Numbered from the stretch's first letter, positions 35,455 through 47,133 are shown. The stretch: 64,000 nt of DNA from an uncultured Actinomycetes bacterium (GCA_937888775.1 CALAQT010000321.1:15212-79211); one strand, 5' to 3'. Made by a program: numbers and translations. Notes: a model not told the origin generated them from the sequence alone.

Positions 35455-36367
35455 CCACCAGCTCCACCAGCGCTGGACTTCCACCCTGCGCCGCCGCCCG
35501 CAGCGCGCGCGCCGTGCGCTGCGCGTCGACCGCCAGCAGCGCCACGGCCGCGAGCACGACTGCCTCATCGCCCGGGGTCCGCAGCAGCACGGGCGCTTCG
35601 CGTTCCACTGCGAGCCACCAACTGAGCTCCGCGCGCCACAGCTCGCTCGGGTCACTCACGCCCGCCAGCGCCCACGCCGCCTGCGCGGGCAGCGCGGCCT
35701 GCAGGTCGTTCAGCGAGCCGGCCGCAAGCGCCTCCTCGGTGATCCCCGGAAGCCGCCGCAGCTGCGCCGCGCGCGCGCGGCTACCGTCGAGCAGCAGCTC
35801 GCGTGCCACCAGCAGCGCCCCGGCGCCCGCCACCCAATTCGCGGCTACCGGCGCGGCCTGATGCACCCGGCGCGCCCACGCCACGCGCAACCCGAGCGTC
35901 AGCTCGGCAGCGGAGCGCCCACCCGGATCGCCCCAGGCGGAGCCGGCGACAGTGTCGGCCACATCCTCGACGCTGCGCCCCTGCTCGATCGCGGGCCACG
36001 CGGTGGCGAGCCCCCCAAGCACGAACGGGGCGGGCTCGCGACCGTCGCTTACAAGCGCCGCGATGCGCGCATCGACGTTCGCCAGCTCGAACCACCCGGC
36101 GAGCGCGCGCACCAGTCCGGCACCCGCCCCCGGCAGCCATCCCGCGAGAATCCGCAGATGCCACAGGAGCGTGTCGGCGACGCCACGCTCCGCCGCCGCC
36201 AGATCGTCGCCCGCGTGCAAGCGTTCCCCATAGGCGCTTGTCGCCAGCACACCCAAAGCGTCGCCCAACGACCGGGAGCCGGCGACTGCACGCGCATGCT
36301 CGGCCCCGATGACACGGCTCAGCAGCAGCCGGGCGCGCGTGACACCAGCCGTCCACCCCGCCTTCAC
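35441..36367 (-). CDS. atpC: V/A-type ATPase subunit C
   Basis: The 308-residue all-helical protein joins the shaft to the ring. LLLSRVIGAEHARAVAGSRS, LGDALGVLATSAYGERL, GWFELANVDARIAAL (matches the E-x-x-NLxxilR pattern of AC39/C subunits) and RAELSWWLAVEREAPVLL are visible. Position in the operon supports it. GTG 36367 overlaps the previous stop (GTGA). Confidence 0.82.
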
Positions 36368-36789
36368 CGTTCGCTCTCCAGCACCGCCGCGATCACTTCT
36401 TGCACGAGCCCTGGTGTTCGCTCCCGGCCGCGGGCCAGAACCCGCTCGGCGTCGCGTTCGGCGTCGGCCAGGATCGACCGCGCCCGCTCCTGGCTACTCG
36501 CGCGAAGCTCGGCGAGGAGCTTGGCCGCGATCCGTTCGGCCTCAGCGCGCGCATCTTCCAGCAGGCGGCTGCGTTCGCGCACGGCCACAGCCTCAAGCTC
36601 GGCCGCTTCGGACCGCGCTGTGGAGACGACCACCCCGCCCCGCTGCTCGATCTCGTCCAACCGTCCGAACAGGAGCGCCACCTCGCCGGACAGCTCCGCG
36701 CCGGCGGTCGGGACCGGCACGCCCGCCGCCGCGCCCGGCGGCAGCCGCACGCGACGCAGCCGCTCGAGCAACTCGCCCAACACAGGCAT
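36364..36789 (-). CDS. V/A-type ATPase G/H-like coiled-coil stator subunit
   Basis: At 141 residues, after a Pro-rich start, LFGRLDEIEQRGGVVVSTAR leads into a long Ala/Glu/Arg heptad helix (SRLLEDARAEAERIAAKLLA, SILADAERDAERVLARG). This is the composition of G/H stator subunits. It opens the V-ATPase half of the operon, 11 bp after the acyl carrier protein gene and overlapping C by 4 nt. Confidence 0.75.
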   Translation of the reverse strand: MPVLGELLERLRRVRLPPGAAAGVPVPTAGAELSGEVALLFGRLDEIEQRGGVVVSTARSEAAELEAVAVRERSRLLEDARAEAERIAAKLLAELRASSQERARSILADAERDAERVLARGRERTPGLVQEVIAAVLESER

Positions 36790-36800
36790 GTCTGCGAAGG

Positions 36801-37073
36801 CTACCGGGACGGGGCATCGGCGCCTTGGCGTTGCTTGCCCCTGAGGTAGGCGACGGCGTCGTTCAGCGTCGAGAGCTTGGGATAGTCGCGCTCGGGGATC
36901 TCGATCCCGGTCCGCTCGTTGATTGCGACGACAACATTGAGGAAGTCCATCGAGTCGATGTCCAGCTGCTCGGCCAGATCCGTGTTCGGTTCGATCGCGT
37001 CGGGGTCGATGTCGGGTGCGACCTCGGTCAACGCTCCGATCACGACCTGGCGCAGCTCTTGCTCTGTGGTCAT
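36801..37073 (-). CDS. Acyl carrier protein
   Basis: The 90-residue ACP has IDPDAIEPNTDLAEQLDIDS followed by MDFLNVVVAINERTGIEIPE. Ser41 of the DSM motif is the phosphopantetheine site. It may carry acyl groups for a dedicated enzyme rather than general fatty-acid synthesis, as it sits between the E2 acyltransferase and the V-ATPase genes. ATG 37073 overlaps the E2 stop (ATGA). Confidence 0.92.
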   Translation of the reverse strand: MTTEQELRQVVIGALTEVAPDIDPDAIEPNTDLAEQLDIDSMDFLNVVVAINERTGIEIPERDYPKLSTLNDAVAYLRGKQRQGADAPSR

Positions 37074-38356
37074 AAGGCCTCCGGGTTCTGGAGTTGGCGG
37101 TCGATCAGGGTCAGAAAGCGGCTTCCGGCGTGCCCGTCACTTGCTCGATGGTCAGCCGCGAGCGTCGCGGTGACGACCGGCCGTACGCCGAGCATCCCTT
37201 CCACCGCCCACGGTCGCTCGCGGACGCCGCCGAACCCCACGAGCGCGACCTGGGGCGGGTAGATCACGCCGTGCACCAGGTCGACGCCGCGTTCCCCGAG
37301 GTTCGTGACGGTGATCGTCGGGTCAGACATCTCCGAACTGCGCAGCCGTCCGGTCCGCGCCCGCTGGACGAGATCGCGTACGCCGGCCATGATCTCGTCG
37401 AGGCTCTTCTGGTCGGCGTCGTGCAGCGCCGGCGCGATCAGCCCGCCGCCGCGCAGCGAGATCGCCACGCCGAGGTGAACACCTCCGCCCGGGCGAAACG
37501 CCCCATCGACCCAGAAGCCGTTCATCTCCGGCATCTCGGTTGCCGCTCGCGCGACAGCGCTCAGCAGCAACACCGAGGGCAGCAGGCGGTCGGTGACCGG
37601 CCGCGACAGGTTCGCCTCGTGCAGCCATTCAAGCGGCACGCTCATGTCGATCGGCAGCTCAAGGTAGTAGTGCGGAATCTCGCGCTTTGAGCGGGCCATC
37701 AACGCGCCAATCGCCTCTCGCATCGCCGCCTGACGATCCGTGGGTGCCGCGTCCGGCGGCGGGGAAGTCGCAGCAATCGACGGCGGTGCCGGCGCCGGCG
37801 CTCGTGCGGCGGGCGCCGTGAGCGGCTTCGACGATGCACGTTCGACGTCGGCCCTCGTGACCGCCCCGTTCGGTCCGCTTCCGGAGACTGCTGACAGATC
37901 AACCCCGAGCTGCTCCGCCGCGCGCCGCGCCAGCGGGGAGATGCGCAGCCGGTGTCCCTCGGCCATCACGGGCGAAGGTCGTGCCGCGGCGGCCACAACA
38001 GGCGCAGGCACGGCAGCCACAACAAGCGCAGGCACGGCAGCCGACTCTGGGACAGGAGCAGCTGGTGGCGTGGCGGCTTCGGACGTGGGGGCAGGCGGGA
38101 CCGCAGCCACGGCCACGGTTGCAATCGGGCGCACCGTCGCAAGAACGGTCCCGACGGGCACCCGCGTGCCCTCTGGGACCAGCAGTTCGTCGATCACGCC
38201 GTCCTGGAAGATCTCGACCTCGATTTCCGCCTTACTCGTGTCGACCACCGCGACGATGTCGCCGCGCTTGACCGCATCGCCCGGCTTGACGTACCACTCG
38301 AGCAGGGTGCCCGACTCCATGTCGGCACCGAGCGACGGCATCACGAAATCACTCAT
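37070..38356 (-). CDS. 2-oxoacid dehydrogenase E2 component (dihydrolipoyl acyltransferase)
   Basis: The 428-residue protein has one lipoyl domain ([20 protein letters not shown]; lipoyl Lys42 in DTSKAE), an Ala/Pro linker (about 80-135), a peripheral subunit-binding domain ([19 protein letters not shown]) and the acyltransferase core. The core ends in [11 protein letters not shown], with catalytic H403 and D407. It transfers acetyl (or another acyl) from lipoate to CoA. E1 alpha and E1 beta precede it, but no E3 gene lies here, so the general lipoamide dehydrogenase would be shared. It overlaps E1 beta by 8 nt and the ACP gene by 4 nt. Confidence 0.95.
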   Translation of the reverse strand: MSDFVMPSLGADMESGTLLEWYVKPGDAVKRGDIVAVVDTSKAEIEVEIFQDGVIDELLVPEGTRVPVGTVLATVRPIATVAVAAVPPAPTSEAATPPAAPVPESAAVPALVVAAVPAPVVAAAARPSPVMAEGHRLRISPLARRAAEQLGVDLSAVSGSGPNGAVTRADVERASSKPLTAPAARAPAPAPPSIAATSPPPDAAPTDRQAAMREAIGALMARSKREIPHYYLELPIDMSVPLEWLHEANLSRPVTDRLLPSVLLLSAVARAATEMPEMNGFWVDGAFRPGGGVHLGVAISLRGGGLIAPALHDADQKSLDEIMAGVRDLVQRARTGRLRSSEMSDPTITVTNLGERGVDLVHGVIYPPQVALVGFGGVRERPWAVEGMLGVRPVVTATLAADHRASDGHAGSRFLTLIDRQLQNPEAL

Positions 38357-39353
38357 CGGGAGCGTCGCCGACCATCCGTCGGACCTCTGCGACGACGGTG
38401 TCTGGTTGAGGTAGGGCGGCCTGCTCGAGGTGCTGGGGGTAGGGCATCGGGACCTCTGCTGAGCAGACTCGTGCCACCGGCGCGTCGAGCTCGTAGAACG
38501 CCTGCTCCATGATTCTCGCGCTGATCTCAGCCGCGAGGCCGCCGGACCGCCAGCCCTCGTCGACGATCACCGCGCGGTGCGTTCGGGCGACTGAGCCGAT
38601 CACGGTCTGATCGTCGAGCGGGCGAAGCACCCGCAGGTCGATCACCTCGGCGTCGATCCCGGCAGCGGCGAGCTCGTCAGCGGCCGTCATTGCCATCGAC
38701 AGCGTGCCGCCGTAGGCGATCAGCGTTACGTCGGCGCCGGGGCGACGGATCGCGGCCCGCTCGATGTCGACCGGACCGGCGTCCGGGGGCAGCTCCCCTT
38801 CCAGGTTGTACAGCGAGCCATGCTCGAAGACCAGCACGGGGTTGGGGTCCGCCAGCGCCGGCGCCAGCATGCCGCGGGCGTCGGCCAGGGTTGCCGGCGC
38901 GAGCAGCTTCAATCCCGGGATGTGGGCGAGCCAGCCCTCGAGGCTATGCGAGTGCTGGGCGGCGACCTGACGGCCGGCGCCGGTCGTCATCCGGATAACC
39001 AGCGGAATCGCAAACTGCCCACCCGACATGTGCGTGATCGTCGCGGCGTTGTTCATGATCTGATCGAGCGCCAGCAGGCAGAAGTTGACCGTCATCACCT
39101 CCACGATCGGCCGGATCCCGCCCATCGCTGCGCCGATCCCAGCGCCCACAAACGCGGACTCCGACAGCGGGGTGTCGCGGATGCGCTCGGGGCCGAACTC
39201 GGCGAGGAGCCCCTTGCTGACGCCGAAGCAGCCGCCGTAGGCGCCCACGTCCTCGCCCATCAGGAACACGCGGTCATCGGCAAGCAGCGCCTCGCGGATC
39301 GCCTGGCGCATCGCCTCGCGGTAGGTGATCGTGGTCGTCTCGGAGACGCTCAT
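38349..39353 (-). CDS. 2-oxoacid (pyruvate/acetoin-type) dehydrogenase E1 beta
   Basis: The 334-residue subunit has [100 protein letters not shown] and [10 protein letters not shown]. This is the transketolase-pyrimidine plus C-terminal fold of E1 beta. The QHSHSLEGW motif favours the PdhB/AcoB-type group over branched-chain enzymes, though substrate is not certain. ATG 39353 overlaps the E1 alpha stop (ATGA). Confidence 0.94.
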   Translation of the reverse strand: MSVSETTTITYREAMRQAIREALLADDRVFLMGEDVGAYGGCFGVSKGLLAEFGPERIRDTPLSESAFVGAGIGAAMGGIRPIVEVMTVNFCLLALDQIMNNAATITHMSGGQFAIPLVIRMTTGAGRQVAAQHSHSLEGWLAHIPGLKLLAPATLADARGMLAPALADPNPVLVFEHGSLYNLEGELPPDAGPVDIERAAIRRPGADVTLIAYGGTLSMAMTAADELAAAGIDAEVIDLRVLRPLDDQTVIGSVARTHRAVIVDEGWRSGGLAAEISARIMEQAFYELDAPVARVCSAEVPMPYPQHLEQAALPQPDTVVAEVRRMVGDAPDE

Positions 39354-40332
39354 GCCGGCGTTGCCTCCCAATAGACGAACCGCTCGAGGTCCTCGACCGG
39401 CTCCAACGTTCCCGCCTCGGCGAACTCGATCGCGGCCTGAATCTCTTCCGCAACCGATCGCTCGAGCCCCTCGACGTCCTCGGAGCTCAGCATCCCCGCG
39501 TCCACCAGCTGACCGGTCAGCGCCGGGATCGGGTCGTGCTGCTTCCAGCGCTCGATCTCCTCCTTGGCGCGGTACAGGTCCGGGTCGTACATCGAGTGCG
39601 CACGGAAGCGATAGGTCTTCAGCTCCAGAAAGCACGGCCTGCCGCCGTCGCGCACCTCGGCCGCCGCCTTGTGTGCCGCCTCCTCGACCGCGAGCACATC
39701 CATACCGTCGGCCGACCAGGCAGTCATCTCGTAGCTCGCGGCCTTCAGCGCGAGATTCGTCTCTGACTCGTAGCGCTCGATCGCGGTCCCCATTGCGTAC
39801 AGGTTGTTCTCGCAGCAGAACAGCACCGGCAATTGCCACAGCGAAGCGAGGTTCATGCACTCGTGGAACTCGCCCTCCGCCACCGCCCCATCGCCGAAGA
39901 AGCAGGCCGTCACCCGCTCGAGACCCCGGAGCTTGTCAGCCAGCGCGAGCCCTACCGCCAGCGGCAGCCCGCCACCGACGATCGCGTTGCCGCCATAGAA
40001 CCGGGTCGCCACATCAAACAGATGCATCGACCCGCCGCGACCACGCGAGCAACCCTCGACCTTTCCGTACATCTCCGCCAGCACCGAGCCGGCCGACACG
40101 CCCCGCACCAGAGCGTGACCGTGCTCGCGATAGGTCGCGACGATCGCGTCCTCCGGCTCGAGCGCCTGCATGACCCCGACTGCGACCGCCTCCTCGCCGA
40201 TACATAGGTGCATGAACCCGCGGATCTTCGTCGCGCTGTACAGCTCGACGCACTTCTCCTCGAAGCGACGGACGAGCAGCATCTGGCGGAGCAGATGGAG
40301 CCCGTGCTCACGGTCAGGTGGCCGTGTGGGGG

Positions 40333-40336
<4 letters not shown>
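39350..40336 (-). CDS. 2-oxoacid (pyruvate/acetoin-type) dehydrogenase E1 alpha
   Basis: The 328-residue ThDP-binding subunit has [34 protein letters not shown] and [11 protein letters not shown]. The ThDP motif runs [20 protein letters not shown] to CENNLYAM, and the phosphorylation-loop-like region has [15 protein letters not shown]. It decarboxylates pyruvate (or acetoin). It overlaps the ligase gene by 4 nt and E1 beta by 4 nt. Confidence 0.94.
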
Positions 40337-42138
<1,802 letters not shown>

Positions 42139-42438
42139 GTCACGACCGTATGCCAGACCACGACCGGCGGCACCCGCAGAGTCCCACAGTCAACATCCGC
42201 GGTTGCCCGCAATAGCGCGCGTTGCTGCTCCAGACCGGAGCAGCTGTCCCGCCAGTTTGGAGAACTGTCGGGCCCAACGCTTGAGGGAACGAGCGAACCG
42301 GGGCTGGGCGCTGGCTCGGGAGGGGCGCCGACCGAGTCTTCGTCGCCTGGCTCGGGCTCGTCGGTGCCCCAGGGAGGACAATCCCGTCCGCCGAGAGAAC
42401 GCCCGCCCGGAGGGAGAGCCATCCAGAATGATTTCCGG
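42139..42438. other. Divergent promoter region: Acs/PDH/V-ATPase unit and isochorismatase-like gene
   Basis: Three hundred base pairs between divergent starts with no supported gene. It should hold the promoter for the long minus-strand unit. I could not point to unambiguous -35/-10 boxes. Confidence 0.4.
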
Positions 42439-43035
42439 ATGAACCGCACGATCGAAATACCGGAGTACAAGCTGCACACCGAGGCTCGCGTCGACGCAAC
42501 GCGGACCGCGCTGGTCGTCGTCGACATGCAGAACGACTTCGTCTCTCAGGGCGGCAGTCTGCTGGTGCCAGACGCAGAAGCGACGATCCCGGCCATCAAC
42601 GGGCTGCTCGAGCTCGCCCGCGCGCATGGGATGCGCGTCGTCTACAGCCAGGACACGCACCGCGACGGCGATCCGGAGTGGCAGATCTGGCCCGAGCACG
42701 CTCGCGAGGGCAGCTGGGGCTGGAACATCGTCGATGCGCTCGCTCCGGCGGAGGATGAGACTGTCATCTGCAAGGTCCGCTACGACGCCTTCTACGGCAC
42801 GCCGTTGGACCATCTGCTGCGGCTCTGGGGCGTCGACACGCTCGTGATCTGCGGCACCGTGGCGAACATCTGCGTGCACTACACGGCCGCCAGTGCGGCG
42901 CTTCGCTGGTATGACGTCGTCATCCCGCGCGACGCCATCTCGGCGCTGGAGCCGTTTGACCTGGAGTCCTCACTGCGCCAGACCGCGCTGTTGTTCGCAG
43001 GCCGCGTGACAACCGCGGCCGGCGTGCGCGTCTGA
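42439..43035 (+). CDS. Isochorismatase-like cysteine hydrolase
   Basis: The 198-residue protein carries the catalytic triad D29 (VVVDMQNDF), K112 (ICKVRYDAF) and C145 (VANICVHYTAASA), including the cis-peptide GTVANIC. Members hydrolyse amides or ureas (nicotinamide, carbamates, ureidoacrylate) in the cytosol; substrate is unknown. ATG 42439 begins the conserved region. A monocistronic gene diverging from the acsA-like unit. Confidence 0.9.
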   Translation: MNRTIEIPEYKLHTEARVDATRTALVVVDMQNDFVSQGGSLLVPDAEATIPAINGLLELARAHGMRVVYSQDTHRDGDPEWQIWPEHAREGSWGWNIVDALAPAEDETVICKVRYDAFYGTPLDHLLRLWGVDTLVICGTVANICVHYTAASAALRWYDVVIPRDAISALEPFDLESSLRQTALLFAGRVTTAAGVRV

Positions 43036-43211
43036 CTCGGGCCGTCACCGCCGATCGAGTGGTCCAGACAGCAGTCCGCGGACTGCTGGCTTCAGCCGGG
43101 TCTGTTGGAACGGATCCGGTTGGGGGCAGCGGCACCCATGCGAGGAAGTACGGAGCACATCACGCAGACTTCCGGGATGGAATTGCCATACAGCCTAAGT
43201 AAGGTCGGTCG

Positions 43212-43400
43212 ATGATGTCTGGAGCGATCAACACGAACAGCAAACAGCAAACGGACTCGACGAGCGACCAGCGCCGGATGTACCGCGAGTTGCGCGAGCG
43301 GATCGCGCGTCAGGAGCGCCGACGCCAGGAGATGATGAGGCGCCTGGTCCAGCAACGTCTCCAACGTAGCCGGCGATCATTTCGCCATCCCAGCCGCTAG
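43212..43400 (+). CDS. Small basic hypothetical protein
   Basis: Sixty-two residues, very rich in Arg and Gln (RMYRELRERIARQERRRQEM), predicted as a single basic helix. AAGGTCGG lies before ATG 43212. No family recognised. It could be a nucleic-acid-binding peptide or a chance frame; it lies at the edge of a decay zone. Confidence 0.35.
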   Translation: MMSGAINTNSKQQTDSTSDQRRMYRELRERIARQERRRQEMMRRLVQQRLQRSRRSFRHPSR

Positions 43401-43435
43401 ATCAGGCCCGGCCGGGACGTCCGCCATCGGTCGAC

Positions 43436-43640
43436 GTGGCCCGGTTGGTCACGTTTGCATTGCTCCCCAACGGAGCGGGCAAGACGACAACGCTCGAGAT
43501 CCTGGAAGGGCACCGGCCGGATCACCTGGGGCGACGGACGCGAGAGTGTCTGCACCCTCAATCCGGGCTGTGGGTCCCTCCGGATGGAGTCAGCGCGCTC
43601 GGCTGCGAGGATCTGTTGACCACGCTCCGAGACGAGGTCG
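43436..43640 (+). pseudogene. Fragment of an ABC-transporter ATPase (Walker A region)
   Basis: The frame has LLPNGAGKTTTLEILEGHRP, an ABC Walker A and following helix (usual LxGPNGAGKTTTxxxLxG). Immediately afterwards the frame is lost, and sequence in another frame (GRITWGDGRESVCTLNPG) may continue it briefly. No Q-loop, signature or Walker B is present. It is a short relic. Confidence 0.5.
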
Positions 43641-44160
43641 CGGCCATGGCAATCCAGAAAGCAGCTCCCTCTACGAGTGAGCTCATCGCGCTTGGCGCGC
43701 CGATCGTCCTGCGCGACGGTTCCCGGATCCGGTTGCGCCAGGGCCACAGCTCCGATAAGGACCTGCTCCCTGCGCGGCTTCGCTCGACTGAGCCCCGAGT
43801 CGCGCTATCGAAGGTTCCTTACCGCAACACCGGAGTTGACCGAGGAGGCGGTGCGCTACCTGACCGAGATCGACCACCACGACCACGAAGCGATCGCCGC
43901 CCTGGACGAGGAAACCGGCGAAGGGATCGGGATTGCCCGATACGTCCGCAACCCAGAACGACCTGACGATCGCGAACCACGCGCGGCGGTCATCGGTTCT
44001 CGGGGCACTTCGCCGGCAACGAAGCGGCTGCCGCGCGACCACTCGAGCACAAGCGTGCCCACACCCTTTGCCTGCCAGTCGTCGATCTCCGTCACGGCGA
44101 CCTCCGACACGTCATGCCGTGAGCACCCTCGTCTGACGTCTGCCACGATCACCAGCCTGT
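43641..44160 (+). pseudogene. GNAT N-acetyltransferase, frameshifted and internally inverted
   Basis: The plus strand encodes IVLRDGSRIRLRQGHSSDKD. An extra C near 43767-43770 then shifts frame to LRGFARLSPESRYRRFL, TPELTEEAVRYLTEIDHHDH and EAIAALDEETGEGIGIARYV to RNPERPD at about 43968. The next expected block, motif A of GNATs, is on the opposite strand: read from about 44120 downwards it gives DVSEVAVTEIDDWQAKGVG then TLVLE. The middle of the gene has thus been inverted, with TGACG-like sequence at both breakpoints. The C-terminal third is missing. Confidence 0.65.
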
Positions 44161-44184
44161 GAGAAGCAGCCAGAGGACAAACAG

Positions 44185-44676
44185 ATGATTCTCCTGTGCT
44201 ACGACGGCTCGCCCGACTCCCGGTCCGCGGTCGACCGCGCAGGCGAACTGATGCCCGGCGAGCCGGCGACAGTGCTCACCGTCTGGGAACCGTTCATCGA
44301 AGTGATCACCCGCACCGGCGCAGGAATGGCCTACTGGCCTGACGGAGCAGAGCTCGACCAGATCGACTCTGCCGCCGAGCAGAGCGCCCGCGCACGAGCC
44401 GACGAGGGAGTCGAGCATGCTCGACGCGCTGGTCTGAACCCCTGGGCGCACACCAGAGCCCGGGGCGCCACGATCGCGGAGACGATCGTCTCCGACGCCG
44501 ACGAGGTCGAAGCGAAGGCGATCATCCTCGGGACACGTGGCCTGACCGGCCTCAAGTCGCTGATGCTGGGAAACGTGTCCCACGCGGTGGTGCAACACGC
44601 TGATCGCCCCGTGATCATCGTCCCCTCCCCCGAGATCGCCGCCAAGCGCGCCGCCAACCGACGCAGAGCGGAGTAG
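44185..44676 (+). CDS. Universal stress protein (single UspA domain)
   Basis: The 163-residue protein has ILLCYDGSPDSRSAVDRAGE and the ATP-binding loop ILGTRGLTGLKSLMLGNVSH, with HADRPVIIVPSP. A basic C-terminal tail (AAKRAANRRRAE) follows. GAGGA lies upstream of ATG 44185. A cytosolic nucleotide-binding stress protein; the fourth clear Usp gene in the window. Confidence 0.93.
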   Translation: MILLCYDGSPDSRSAVDRAGELMPGEPATVLTVWEPFIEVITRTGAGMAYWPDGAELDQIDSAAEQSARARADEGVEHARRAGLNPWAHTRARGATIAETIVSDADEVEAKAIILGTRGLTGLKSLMLGNVSHAVVQHADRPVIIVPSPEIAAKRAANRRRAE

Positions 44677-44844
44677 GGCGCCGGGCCGCTCGGTGTCGCC
44701 ACCGGCCCAACCACGCTTGAGGGTCCAAACTCGTGTCGAGGTTTGTTGATTCGATTTGCAGTCGGTCGCGATCGCTCGAGGGTTTGGTCGGCGCCCTTCT
44801 CGGCGCGATCCACGCACCAACGCCGACATTCAGGAGATGAGGCC

Positions 44845-45546
44845 GTGAGCGATCTCAGTGAAATCATTCGCAACCGCCACTCGGAGCGCGTCCCGTTCGA
44901 TCCCGAACACGCCCCGTCCGACGCTGACCTGCAGGCAATCCTCGAAGCAGCACGATGGGCGCCGACCGCGCACAACATGCAGAACTTCGAGATCGTGATC
45001 GTCGACGACAAGGCGACCATCAAGGCGATCGGTCGCGTGGAAGGCGGCACGTCCGAGGCGTTCGTGCGGGAGAACTACGCCCAGCTCTCGTTCAGCGAAG
45101 AGGAGCTGATCCGCAGGGGCACGGGACTGATCGCGACGATGTTCCCGCCATCGTGGCGAGTCCCGGACGCGGAGCCTGAGATGCCGGCTGATCTCGAGCA
45201 TGGCTTCCTTGACAGCACGATGCGCTCATGCCCAGTGGTCTTGATTGTCATCTACGACACGCGTAAGCGCGCGCCGGCCTCGGAGGGCGACGTGCTCGGC
45301 ATCATGAGCCTCGGCTGCGTGATGCAGAACATGTGGCTGATGGCCGAGTCGCTGGGCATCGGCCTTCAGATCATGAGCGTGTTCAGTTCCGAGCACGTCG
45401 AGAACAAACTCCGTCAGATTCTGTCGATCCCGGAGTGCATGAGCATCGCCTTTGCGTGTCGCCTGGGCTACCCGTCGGACGAGCCTGCCCGATACGTGCG
45501 GGTTCGCCGGGACGTGAGCCGCTTCACACACCGCAATTCGTGGTGA
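44845..45546 (+). CDS. Nitroreductase-family flavoprotein
   Basis: The 233-residue FMN-dependent NAD(P)H oxidoreductase has IIRNRHSERVPFDPEHAPSD (FMN phosphate-binding R-H-S), ILEAARWAPTAHNMQNFEIV and GCVMQNMWLMAESLGIGLQI. Physiological substrates could be quinones or nitro compounds. GTG 44845 has AGGAGA about 9 nt upstream; the frame extends upstream without a ribosome-binding site. Nitroreductases are common in dormancy regulons alongside Usp genes. Confidence 0.88.
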   Translation: MSDLSEIIRNRHSERVPFDPEHAPSDADLQAILEAARWAPTAHNMQNFEIVIVDDKATIKAIGRVEGGTSEAFVRENYAQLSFSEEELIRRGTGLIATMFPPSWRVPDAEPEMPADLEHGFLDSTMRSCPVVLIVIYDTRKRAPASEGDVLGIMSLGCVMQNMWLMAESLGIGLQIMSVFSSEHVENKLRQILSIPECMSIAFACRLGYPSDEPARYVRVRRDVSRFTHRNSW

Positions 45547-45847
45547 GGAGCCGCGCAGCCCAACCGCTGAACCGCCAAACGACACCGACCATCGCTCAAC
45601 GAAGACGGGCAGCCCCATCCAGACCTACTCGTTACAGGAGAACCGGGTCGTCGCGGTTCCGATCAGTCGTCGCCATCTCGCAAAGACGTCCTTCACCGCG
45701 TGAACGTATCGGCGCGGCAGACGCCAGCCGAGCACAAACGTGATCACATGGCTAAAGAGGGACACAGTCGCCTGGATGAGCGATTTCTTTGAAGTCCCGA
45801 GCCTCCCTTACAACACCGAATCGCCTGTGATCGCAGATGACCGGAGA
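45547..45847. other. Intergenic region left of the island
   Basis: Three hundred base pairs with no supported coding sequence or structural RNA. It ends at the left att repeat. Confidence 0.4.
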
Positions 45848-45867
45848 TACCGCTACCGGGATTCGAA
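45848..45867. repeat. attL-like 20-bp direct repeat
   Basis: The 20 bases TACCGCTACCGGGATTCGAA recur identically at 52642-52661 in the same orientation. On the minus strand the core reads TTCGAATCCCGG, like a tRNA T-arm, the usual target of tyrosine integrases. It overlaps the last codons of the integrase (FESR-stop). No full tRNA can be folded here. Confidence 0.75.
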
Positions 45868-47133
45868 TTGGGTAGTTGGGCCTGAAACCCTTATAGATAC
45901 TGGGTTTTTGCTGGCGTGTTGACCCGCTGGGACCCGCTGGGCCCCGCTGGAATCTTGCATCAGGGTCCCAGGTTGAGAGCTGGCGCGGTGTCTGGCGAAG
46001 TAGGCGTCGAGCCGCTCTGCCGCTTCGCTCAGATCCTCCTCGACGAGCTTCCCGTAGCGGTTGAAGGTCGTGCGGACGTCGGTGTGGCCGAGGAACTCCG
46101 AGACCTTCTTCCAGTCGAGGCCGCACGCGATCATGTAGCTGGCCGCGCAGTGCCGGGCTTCGTGAGCGGTCAGGGGCTCAAGTCCCGCCGCCTCCCACGC
46201 CTTGCGCGCCCGTGCCCGGACTGTGGAGGGATAGAACGGATCGACCGGCGTGCGGCCGAGGAAGAGCTGGGAGCCATGGCGGCCGGTCTGGAGCTTGTGC
46301 GCGCGGCAGATGCGCCGCAGCTCGCCCATCATCGGCACGTCCCGCTTGCCGGCGAACGTCTTCGGCTTGATCTCGCCTTCGACGTCGTCCCAGCCGCGAC
46401 GGACGCGGACAAGCCCAGCGTCGAAGTCGACGTCGTCGACCCGGAGCGCACGCAACTCGCCGCGGCGTAGGCCGGCGTAGAAAGCCAGCGCCCAGAACGC
46501 CTGCTCGGGTTCCGGCAGCGCCGCGATCAGCGCCTCGGCCATGGCAGGCGCCTCGATCCGCGTTCGGTTGTTCCGGACGACCGGCAGCTTCAACCGGGCG
46601 CACGGATCGACCATCAGCTCGTCGTTGTCGATCGCCCGGCGCACGATCACGCGCAGCGGATCGAGCCGGTTATGAACGGTCGACGGGGAAGCCCCGGTCG
46701 CTCGCATCTCCTCGATGAAGCCCTGGATGTCGGCACGCTTGAGCGAGCTCAGCTTCCTGTGCCCGAGCAGCGGATAGACGTACGTCTCGAGCGCATGCTC
46801 GTAGGTGCGGATCGTCTTCGGCTTGTAGGGCTTGCCGCTGCGGTCGAGCACCGCTCCGGAGCGCATCCCGGCGATCAGCGCGTCGCCTGCGTCCTTAACG
46901 GTCGTCGGCGTCGGCGGGCGCAGCCGACCTTGGCGCAGCGCGATGACCGCTTCCTGCCGCCAGGCGATGGCCTCCGCCTTGCTCGCCGTCCAGTGCGAGC
47001 GGATCTTCCTGCCACTGCCGTCCTTCACATGCCCGCGGTAGCGCGGTCCGCAGTTGCAGCGCTTCCCCGAACGGCTGGCGCACGATGTCGTGTGCCGCAC
47101 CTCGATTCCGACGTCTCCCCTCGCCTTGCTCAT
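45853..47133 (-). CDS. int: Tyrosine recombinase / integrase of the island
   Basis: The 426-residue phage-type integrase has an N-terminal zinc-ribbon-like/AP2-type arm-binding start (RSGKRCNCGPRYRGHVKDGS), a SAM-like core-binding domain (about 75-170) and a catalytic domain. Catalytic residues are R223 (AGLRRGEL), H324 and R327 (TAHEARHCAAS), H350 (FLGHTDVRTTFNRY) and Tyr360. The C-terminal tail runs into the att repeat, a frequent arrangement. ATG 47133 (MSKARGDVG) was chosen; an upstream in-frame start adds an unconserved Arg/Ala-rich stretch. It drives integration and excision of the 45.85-52.66 kb element. Confidence 0.93.
   Translation of the reverse strand: MSKARGDVGIEVRHTTSCASRSGKRCNCGPRYRGHVKDGSGRKIRSHWTASKAEAIAWRQEAVIALRQGRLRPPTPTTVKDAGDALIAGMRSGAVLDRSGKPYKPKTIRTYEHALETYVYPLLGHRKLSSLKRADIQGFIEEMRATGASPSTVHNRLDPLRVIVRRAIDNDELMVDPCARLKLPVVRNNRTRIEAPAMAEALIAALPEPEQAFWALAFYAGLRRGELRALRVDDVDFDAGLVRVRRGWDDVEGEIKPKTFAGKRDVPMMGELRRICRAHKLQTGRHGSQLFLGRTPVDPFYPSTVRARARKAWEAAGLEPLTAHEARHCAASYMIACGLDWKKVSEFLGHTDVRTTFNRYGKLVEEDLSEAAERLDAYFARHRASSQPGTLMQDSSGAQRVPAGQHASKNPVSIRVSGPTTQFESR
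45921..45950. repeat. Three tandem 10-bp repeats near attL
   Basis: GACCCGCTGG occurs twice in tandem, followed by GCCCCGCTGG (one mismatch), inside the 3' end of the integrase gene about 55 bp from the att core. The spacing and position suit arm-type integrase or excisionase binding sites; simple coding repetition is the alternative. Confidence 0.5.

Noticed and set aside
45840..45925. Complete tRNA at attL (TTCGAATCCC T-arm on the minus strand)
   Set aside because: The stem 5' of the T-loop does not pair and no anticodon or D-arm is found at either att copy.
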